Assembly: GCA_030625695.1 (NCBI GenBank)
Contig: DAOUQK010000257.1
Location: forward strand, 1 to 5,423
DNA: 5,423 nt
Source: Paracoccaceae bacterium
GTDB taxonomy: Bacteria; Pseudomonadota; Alphaproteobacteria; Rhodobacterales; Rhodobacteraceae
Reading direction: 5' to 3'
The position numbers and the translations under genes were made by a program. The notes below the pieces were generated by a model. It did no database searches and was not told where the DNA came from. It was given only the letters and a program-made list of their open reading frames with translations. The first letter of the stretch is position 1, and each line of letters begins with the position of its first letter. Positions 1 to 5,423 of the stretch are shown in pieces.

Positions 1-2823
1 CGACGCCCAGCGCTGAACCGGACCGTCGATCCGGCTGGCCACCTGATGGAATTGTGCCAGCGCGAGGCCATCTTCGCCACCCACGTTGACGCCGCTGAAC
101 GCCATATTGTTCAACTCTTGATAAACCTCGGTCAGCACCCCAATCAACCCATCGAGCCGCGAAGCTTCGCCTTCGGGGCGATCCACCAACTCGTGCAGCC
201 ACTTGAACCGTTCTTCGACAAACGACCCCGGGGGTTTTTGCGGTTCACCTGAACTACCCAAAGCGGTTCCGGCCAGCGCATCCAGCAGAATTTGCCCCTG
301 AAGGCTCAGCGTTGAACGCGCTTCAAGTCTTGCCAATTGTGATGCGCCGCCTTGGAGTGCTTCGGAATCAACGGCTGAACGATCCTCGGTCAGTCTGGTT
401 TCCTTGGCAATTTCGGTCAGCAGATTGACAATGGGCGAAGTCGGGCCGGACAGGACATTGATCACCTCAACCGCGTGAGACAGGGATTCCATCGGCTTGA
501 TATCCACATCCCCCAAAATGGTGTCATAGCGCGAGATATAGTCGGTATAATACAGGTCCAGAACATCCCGGCTTAGTGCCAAAAGGGCGGCTTCGGTCTG
601 TTCGGCTTCGCCGCGCGGACCCAGAACCCAGCTTTCGTTCTGGACCCTCTCGGCAACACTGACGGCCTGAAGCAGGAACACATCGTTGAACCCGGCGTAG
701 GTGTAAATGCCTTCGACTCCATCGTTCAGCTGCTTGCCCGATGACCGCACCATAACCCGTTTCACCGCCGGCCCGGCAGCGGTCGAGATGCGCCATTTCG
801 GCAGGGATGTGGCCGCCGTGCTGTTGATGATGCCAGTATAGACCCGCTGGGCCAACGGTAATTCCGACAGAATGTCCTGAACCCGTTCCACCAACGGTCC
901 GTTCAGGGAAATCTCTTGCATCGGTTGCGAAAGAAGGGCGTTCAGATGGTCATCCAGATCATCGCGCAGCTCGCTCCGCGACAGGCCTGCATAGGCCAAG
1001 GACCAGTCGATCAGCATCCATTCCTTGACCAGATCGGCGTTCATCGGCCCCTGAAGGCCCAGCATCAAATAAATCTTGAGCGTCTCATAGAGCACTTCGG
1101 GATTGTTAATATTGCCGCTTATCTGCTCTTCCAGACGCAGCAACAAACGCGGCAGGAACCTTTGGTTCAGCGCCGCGCGATAGGTTTGGGCGGCTTGTGT
1201 GCCGATCACTTCGCCCTGGTAAAGACCATAAGTCATTTCACGCTCGGGCTCGGGGTCAGTCAGAACCGGATTTCCGGGCAGGTCCCGCAGTTTGTTCAGC
1301 GCGGCAATGACCGGTGGCAGGTCCGTATCCCCAACCGGGCTGGGCGGGAGCGTGACCGCGGCCTCTTGATAGGCTTCTGCCTGTTCATGGGCCACTTCGA
1401 TAAGTTCGGAGTTTTCCAGAAAGCTGATGGTCCACAGTGTGCCGGTAATAACCGCAACCAGAACCGTTGCAGCAATCGCCACGCGCCGCGTCCAGCGATA
1501 GCGGCGTTCGACCTTGTCATCGGACGAGACAAGCCCTGCCTCGGGGAATATCACCGCCTCGAACAGGCGCGTCAAAAAGAAAGAACGCCCGGTGCCCTGC
1601 CCGGTGCCAATCGCCTGACGGCCAATGCCAAAAGTCTGGGCCATGCCCAGCATCAATCGGTCAATTGGCGTGCCTTCCTGGGTGCCAGAGGTAAAATAGA
1701 TCCCCCGCAACATGTGGCGCTTTTCAAACTTGTTGTCCTGAAACACCTCGTTCAGGAACTCTTTGGCCACACTGCGCATCGCCGCCACCTGGGCCGGGAA
1801 TCCGGCCACAAGCGCACGACGCTGATGATCGGTCTCGCTTTGCATCCGTTCCAGCAGTTGCGCATTCAACTGCCCCAGCAACAGCGCGAATTCCTGATCA
1901 AACGCGGCGACGGACGACAGTTCGCCCTTTTTCTTGTCCAACGGCAGGGTAAAGCCCCACACCTGTTCGCGATCTTCTTTGCCCAGATTGTCATAGAACT
2001 CAGAAAATCCGGCAATCAGGTCGGCTTTGGTAAACAGCACATAAACCGGAAACCGCACCCCCAGTGATTCGCGCAGTTCGTTCAACCGCCGCCGAATGGC
2101 TTGTGCGTGGCTTTTCTGGGTCAGTTCATCCTGTTGCAACAGGTCACTTAGGCTGATGGCCACCATCGCGCCGTTAATTGGCTGACGTTTGCGATATTTC
2201 TTGAGCAGCCCAAGAAAGCCAAGCCAGGCGGAACTATCCCCCTCGGCATCACTTTCCTGCGTCGTGTATCGCCCCGCCGTATCAATCAGCACCGCATTGT
2301 TGGTAAACCACCAGTCGCAATTACGCGTGCCCCCGACACCGCCAATCGCCGCCTTGCCCAGCTTGTCGGCCAGTGGAAATTGCAGGCCGGAATTGACGAT
2401 GGCCGTGGTTTTACCCGCACCCGGCGGGCCGATCATCACGTACCACGGCAGTTCACTTAAATGCCGCCGACCGTTTTTGGATTTCTTCAGCTCGGTCATG
2501 GCGGTTTTGAATTTACCGCGTAACTCGCCCAGTTCTTCGGCAAAAACGTCGTCTTCTGAGGTATCCACCGATTCCGCGATGTCGTCTGTCATTGCTTTGT
2601 CACGCTTGCGACGACGCCAGAAAATGAAGATCATCAGCAATATGAAGAACGTCCAGATCACCGAAATGGTGATAATCCGGCTGGATGCGCTGTCAAACGG
2701 GCGCCAGGTTTCGCTGCCGATGAGGGGTGCAAAATACCAGATACAGGCCGACAGGATGCTGGCGACAAGGATCAGGATGAAATAGATCGACTTGAACAGC
2801 GGGAATATGAAACGGCGGATCAT
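1..2823 (-). CDS. tssM: TssM (IcmF/VasK), T6SS inner-membrane protein (3'-truncated by the window edge)
   Basis: TssM is the large inner-membrane protein that spans from the cytoplasm to the periplasm and forms the shaft of the T6SS membrane complex with TssL. The frame is open for 941 codons from ATG at 2823 to base 1 without a stop. Full-length homologues are usually about 1100-1200 residues, so the C-terminal periplasmic portion lies off the left edge. Membrane helices lie at about 12-35 and 50-69, followed by the basic WRRRKR; a third lies at about 447-468, preceded by a basic stretch. Between helices 2 and 3 is the cytoplasmic NTPase-like domain. It has Walker A GPPGAGKT (132-139), the conserved TRNCDWWF (166-173), a DTAGR switch-like motif (181-185) and TKAD (265-268, in place of NKxD). 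Residues after 470 match the periplasmic IcmF-related region in general character. The start overlaps the tssL stop (ATGA) and has a strong AGGAGA upstream, inside tssL. Long opposite-strand frames over this gene are shadows. No frameshift was found in a full read-through. Confidence 0.95.
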   Translation of the reverse strand, partial: MIRRFIFPLFKSIYFILILVASILSACIWYFAPLIGSETWRPFDSASSRIITISVIWTFFILLMIFIFWRRRKRDKAMTDDIAESVDTSEDDVFAEELGELRGKFKTAMTELKKSKNGRRHLSELPWYVMIGPPGAGKTTAIVNSGLQFPLADKLGKAAIGGVGGTRNCDWWFTNNAVLIDTAGRYTTQESDAEGDSSAWLGFLGLLKKYRKRQPINGAMVAISLSDLLQQDELTQKSHAQAIRRRLNELRESLGVRFPVYVLFTKADLIAGFSEFYDNLGKEDREQVWGFTLPLDKKKGELSSVAAFDQEFALLLGQLNAQLLERMQSETDHQRRALVAGFPAQVAAMRSVAKEFLNEVFQDNKFEKRHMLRGIYFTSGTQEGTPIDRLMLGMAQTFGIGRQAIGTGQGTGRSFFLTRLFEAVIFPEAGLVSSDDKVERRYRWTRRVAIAATVLVAVITGTLWTISFLENSELIEVAHEQAEAYQEAAVTLPPSPVGDTDLPPVIAALNKLRDLPGNPVLTDPEPEREMTYGLYQGEVIGTQAAQTYRAALNQRFLPRLLLRLEEQISGNINNPEVLYETLKIYLMLGLQGPMNADLVKEWMLIDWSLAYAGLSRSELRDDLDDHLNALLSQPMQEISLNGPLVERVQDILSELPLAQRVYTGIINSTAATSLPKWRISTAAGPAVKRVMVRSSGKQLNDGVEGIYTYAGFNDVFLLQAVSVAERVQNESWVLGPRGEAEQTEAALLALSRDVLDLYYTDYISRYDTILGDVDIKPMESLSHAVEVINVLSGPTSPIVNLLTEIAKETRLTEDRSAVDSEALQGGASQLARLEARSTLSLQGQILLDALAGTALGSSGEPQKPPGSFVEERFKWLHELVDRPEGEASRLDGLIGVLTEVYQELNNMAFSGVNVGGEDGLALAQFHQVASRIDGPVQRWAS

Positions 2824-4244
2824 TGATCGCTCTCCTGCACCAACAACACTTCGATCCGCCGATTTCTGGCGCGACCTTTCTTGGTGGCATTATCGCCAAG
2901 CGGTTCTTTATCGGCGCGCCCTTCGGCGGTCAGGCGGGTTGGGTCGTCCATCACCTCGGCCATGCCTGCCATCACCGATTTGGCGCGAGCCAGCGAAAGG
3001 TGCATATTGGACGGGAAACGCGACGAGCGGATGGGAACATTGTCCGAATGGCCGACCACAATCACCGGGCCGGGTTCGTCGTTCAACGCTTTGGCCACCC
3101 GGTTGATCGTATCGACAAAATCACTTTGTAAACTGTCCGAGCCTGACCCGAACAGGCCCGTTCCTTTGATCCTGATGGCCAGGGTATTGCCCTTTTGGAA
3201 AACTTCGATCGTACCATTTTCAATCTCGTCCAGCAAAAACCCTTCGACCTTGGCCAGTTTTTCTTCTGTTGTGGGCGCGGGCGGTGGAGGCGGCGGCGGT
3301 GGCGCGCGCCGCTGCAATTCGGCAATCGTGCCGGAATCGATGATCGACAATTGCCCGATCACCCGCTCGGTCTTGACCGACAGGGCATAAGACAAGCCGG
3401 TAAACTGTAAAACCAAAACCAAAGTCGTGATTGCTATGGCGATCCACACCAGTTTCCAGGCTGAAAGCGGCTTGAACGGCTTTTTCTCACCCGGCCAATG
3501 CGGTGACAGATCCCACTCCAGCGGCCCGCGCTGGTTGCGAATGATCCGGGCCAAAGCCGCCCGGATTTGCAGGTGCTTTTCAGGACCGCCTTGTTCGATC
3601 CGAAGCCGCCCTTCAAAGCCCAGTGACATGCACATATAGAGAAACTCGAGCATGTCGATATTACCGCCCGGTTCCTTTTCCAGCCGCGCCAGCAGATCGT
3701 AAAACCGGTCCCCGCCCACCGTTTCGCGATGAAACGTGCCGACCATGCTTTGCAATCCCCAGTTTGATTGCCCGCCCCAGGGCGTGTTCAACACCACATC
3801 ATCCAGCGTCGCACACAACGCATATCGCGCCACCTTGACGGTCTGCGCCACAATCCCGGCCTGCAATGCACGGTTCTCAAACCCGCGCACCTCGGCGACC
3901 ACACTTTGGCGTAGCTTATCCGGGTCCATATGTTGTGCCCGGTTGCGAATGCGTGAGATCAGCGAAAACAACGTACTGGCGCAGGCCGACAGCTGGTTCA
4001 TCCCGGTCATCGAAACCTTGGTGCTGGCACCACGCGGTTTGGGCTCTAACCTGGGCGCTGCCGCTTGCGGTACGCCAAAGGAATCCACCCCGCCTGCAGG
4101 CTCTGCTGGCGGAAAACCGGTGGCGTCGGGCACCGGTTGGGCAACAGGGTTTGGTGTTGCCGTGCGTCGCCCACCCGGATTGGGACGGATCACCGTTTTG
4201 TCGGTGTCATTGTCTTCTGCAAACGGGTCGTCTTGTTCCGACAT
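2820..4244 (-). CDS. tssL: TssL (DotU/ImpK) with C-terminal peptidoglycan-binding OmpA/MotB domain
   Basis: TssL is the inner-membrane component that, with TssM, forms the T6SS trans-envelope complex and receives the TssK-bearing baseplate. The protein has 474 residues. Residues 1-75 are low-complexity and acidic/proline-rich, with TVIRPNPGGRR at 17-27. The cytoplasmic DotU domain spans about 78-255 and contains the family signature YALCATLDDVVLNTPWG (141-157). A single membrane helix lies at about 263-285. The periplasmic part starts with a linker containing eight prolines (315-322). It ends in an OmpA/MotB-type domain (about 345-474) with GHSDNVPI (D401), NMHLSLARA (R420) and NRRIEV (461-466). 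By analogy with OmpA, D401 and R420 would bind diaminopimelate in peptidoglycan. This is therefore the long, 'specialised' form of TssL; short forms of about 220-260 residues stop after the membrane helix. I chose ATG at 4244, which has GGGA six bases upstream. An in-frame TTG at 4256 would add MGKI but has no visible ribosome binding site. The stop overlaps the tssM start. Confidence 0.95.
   Translation of the reverse strand: MSEQDDPFAEDNDTDKTVIRPNPGGRRTATPNPVAQPVPDATGFPPAEPAGGVDSFGVPQAAAPRLEPKPRGASTKVSMTGMNQLSACASTLFSLISRIRNRAQHMDPDKLRQSVVAEVRGFENRALQAGIVAQTVKVARYALCATLDDVVLNTPWGGQSNWGLQSMVGTFHRETVGGDRFYDLLARLEKEPGGNIDMLEFLYMCMSLGFEGRLRIEQGGPEKHLQIRAALARIIRNQRGPLEWDLSPHWPGEKKPFKPLSAWKLVWIAIAITTLVLVLQFTGLSYALSVKTERVIGQLSIIDSGTIAELQRRAPPPPPPPPAPTTEEKLAKVEGFLLDEIENGTIEVFQKGNTLAIRIKGTGLFGSGSDSLQSDFVDTINRVAKALNDEPGPVIVVGHSDNVPIRSSRFPSNMHLSLARAKSVMAGMAEVMDDPTRLTAEGRADKEPLGDNATKKGRARNRRIEVLLVQESDQ
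2831..2836 (-). promoter_or_regulatory. Ribosome binding site of tssM, inside the end of tssL
   Basis: On the minus strand the bases read AGGAGA, seven bases before the ATG at 2823. This is a near-consensus Shine-Dalgarno sequence embedded in the last codons of tssL. With the ATGA stop-start overlap it fixes the tssM start and suggests translational coupling of the two membrane partners. Confidence 0.8.
3279..3302 (-). repeat. Octaproline-coding tract in tssL
   Basis: Eight consecutive proline codons (mostly CCG, also CCA, CCT and CCC) encode P315-P322 of TssL, flanked by RRA and APTT. The tract lies about 30 residues past the membrane helix, in the periplasmic linker before the peptidoglycan-binding domain. 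It appears on the + strand as a GGC/GGT/GGA-rich stretch. Codon variety suggests it is maintained as protein sequence rather than being a fresh DNA slippage product. Confidence 0.85.
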
Positions 4245-4250
4245 TATCTT

Positions 4251-4254
4251 TCCC
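4251..4254 (-). promoter_or_regulatory. Probable ribosome binding site of tssL
   Basis: On the minus strand GGGA (continuing AAG) lies six bases before ATG 4244 in the short tssK-tssL gap. It is a weaker match than the tssM site, but its position favours ATG 4244 over the alternative TTG at 4256, which would place this motif inside the coding region. Confidence 0.5.
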
Positions 4255-4277
4255 AAATATTACGCGAAATCGCGCCG

Positions 4278-5423
4278 TTAACTGTTGCGGATCGCCCAAA
4301 GCTCCATCTTTAGGCCCGGATACTGGCCCGAGACATGCACAGCGATGCCGCCTGATGTGGTCATCTTGGCCCAATAAGGGCTTTCGGGATCCATTTCGAA
4401 ATAAACCACCCCGGCGTGGTAGGGGATCTGCCGTGGGGCCACCGGCAGCGGCCGCAGGGTAATTCCCGGTAAAGCGGAGTTGACCAATTGACGGATTTCC
4501 TCGACCGGGCCGATCTTGGCCTGCCCGGCAAAGTGACGCCGCACATCTTCGGCCGGAATATCGGCGTCCACCGCCAGTACGAACCCGGAATTACCCAGCA
4601 GTTTGCGATCGGCAATGACGCCGACGCTGATGCCATATTTGCGCTCTTCCAGGGCAATCGAAATCGCTGTCTGCTCAAGCACCGAACTCAGATACTGGCG
4701 CAACACCCGAATCACTGGCGTGAAACTGGCCGTCAGGTCATTGTGGTTATAGGCCGGGAATTTCGGCGGTTGTTTGTCTGGTGTCATGAACACGGAAAGC
4801 TCTCCGGCCAAAGCGGCGCAGGAGCGGTACACATCTTCGGGGTGCAGGTTTTCGATATTGACCATATGCCGGATCACCGGGATCGTCCGGTTGACGACCG
4901 CCAGAAGCATGAAATCTGAGATGTCCGCAGCACCGCGCGCAGCGCTGCCTTCGGACATTCGCCCCGCAAGCGCCAGCATCCGATGTGACAATAACCCTTC
5001 CAACTCGCGCACAAAGGCCTCTAAGGGGGCCGCCGCGCGAACATCAAGACACGAGGCAATGAACCCGGAATCAAGAATAATTTCCTTGTCGGGGCGCACT
5101 TCAATGATACGCGCCACCGGGATCGCCAACCGATCCGCCAGATCATCCACCTCTAAAGCAAACTGAAGCCGCATCTTGCCGACGCCCAGAACCACCGGCT
5201 TTTTCTCGGTTCCCGCGACATCAGTGACTTCCTGTTCGGCGGGGCGTAGCCGGCTGGCCGACATTTCGGCCCCCGACATATCAACCTCGACAGCGCCCTG
5301 GCGGCGCTGTGGCACCGTCAGATACACCACGCAATCCTTGATGGTCTCCGGCACCTCCAAAGCGGGCGGATGATCATCCGCCATGGGTACGCGAAACACT
5401 GTCCCATCCTGGGTCAATCCAGC
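4278..5423 (-). CDS. tssK: TssK, type VI secretion baseplate subunit (5'-truncated by the window edge)
   Basis: TssK is a cytoplasmic T6SS protein, trimeric in studied systems, that links the baseplate wedges (TssEFG) to the membrane complex (TssJLM). The reading frame is open to the right edge, giving 381 residues before a TAA stop. Family members are usually about 445 residues, so roughly 65-70 N-terminal residues are missing. The visible protein begins inside the N-terminal shoulder domain, where DGTVFRVP and a following LEVPE are typical of the family. A TTG at 5417 could be read as a start, but the frame continues upstream with family-like sequence, so it is internal. The C-terminal head domain carries the characteristic SPYW (residues 348-351 of the fragment), SGGIAVHVSG and the terminal LWAIRN. 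In known systems this domain contacts the membrane complex. It is followed closely by tssL on the same strand, consistent with co-transcription. Nothing in the visible part looks degraded. Family assignment is secure; the true start lies outside the window. Confidence 0.95.
   Translation of the reverse strand, partial: AGLTQDGTVFRVPMADDHPPALEVPETIKDCVVYLTVPQRRQGAVEVDMSGAEMSASRLRPAEQEVTDVAGTEKKPVVLGVGKMRLQFALEVDDLADRLAIPVARIIEVRPDKEIILDSGFIASCLDVRAAAPLEAFVRELEGLLSHRMLALAGRMSEGSAARGAADISDFMLLAVVNRTIPVIRHMVNIENLHPEDVYRSCAALAGELSVFMTPDKQPPKFPAYNHNDLTASFTPVIRVLRQYLSSVLEQTAISIALEERKYGISVGVIADRKLLGNSGFVLAVDADIPAEDVRRHFAGQAKIGPVEEIRQLVNSALPGITLRPLPVAPRQIPYHAGVVYFEMDPESPYWAKMTTSGGIAVHVSGQYPGLKMELWAIRNS

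Noticed and set aside
916..2067. Long + strand open frame (383 codons) opposite tssM
   Set aside because: It lies in exact codon register with tssM. In that register a stop arises only where tssM uses TTA, CTA or TCA, codons that are rare in this gene; the frame ends exactly at a TCA codon of tssM. Its translation has no recognisable domain, and it is rich in Gln, His and Arg as expected of an antisense shadow.
2189..2785. + strand open frame of 198 codons opposite the start of tssM
   Set aside because: It overlaps the conserved P-loop and membrane helices of tssM on the other strand. Its Ser/Pro/Arg-rich translation resembles no known family.
4263..4274. Small inverted repeat CGCG-AAAT-CGCG in the tssK-tssL gap, considered as a terminator or operator
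   Set aside because: The stem is only 4 bp and is not followed by a T-run in the direction of transcription. The genes are tightly spaced and functionally linked, so termination here is unlikely.
3736..4462. Overlapping + strand frames of 181 and 198 codons opposite tssL and the tssK end
   Set aside because: They run across the tssK-tssL junction and opposite conserved TssL sequence. The composition is antisense-like and there is no recognisable domain.
1..5423. Search for a novel or accessory system (mobile element, CRISPR array, RNA gene, toxin-immunity pair)
   Set aside because: The whole window is accounted for by three conserved T6SS core genes with normal domain order. No direct repeats, RNA gene signatures or unexplained gaps were seen; the largest gene-free stretch is about 33 bases.

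Overview
The window holds three consecutive genes, all on the minus strand, that encode part of a type VI secretion system (T6SS): the baseplate/adaptor protein TssK (5' end cut by the right edge), the inner-membrane protein TssL (complete) and the inner-membrane protein TssM/IcmF (3' end cut by the left edge). Transcription runs from right to left. The coding density is essentially complete: only about 33 bases lie between tssK and tssL, and tssL and tssM overlap by 3 bases. This is the interior of an operon, and I see no promoter or terminator in it.

Layout: 5423-4278 is tssK, the last 381 residues. 4244-2820 is tssL, 474 residues, with a disordered N-terminus, a DotU domain, one membrane helix, an eight-proline run, and a MotB/OmpA-type peptidoglycan-binding domain. 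2823-1 is tssM, the first 941 residues, with three membrane helices and a cytoplasmic P-loop NTPase-like domain whose Walker A motif is intact.

Together these proteins form the inner-membrane part of the trans-envelope complex (TssL-TssM) and the piece that docks the phage-like baseplate onto it (TssK). The gene order, the moderately high GC, the TssL with a fused peptidoglycan-binding domain, and a Thr-rich N-terminal segment of TssL ending in TVIRPNPGGRR all suggest a proteobacterium, probably an alphaproteobacterium (Agrobacterium/Rhodobacter-like T6SS). This assignment is an inference from protein features alone.

I see no mobile element, RNA gene, CRISPR array or unknown system. The window is a conserved T6SS core. 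The points of most interest are a possible phospho-threonine/FHA switch at the TssL N-terminus, the intact TssM P-loop, the octaproline tract, and the choice of the tssL start codon.
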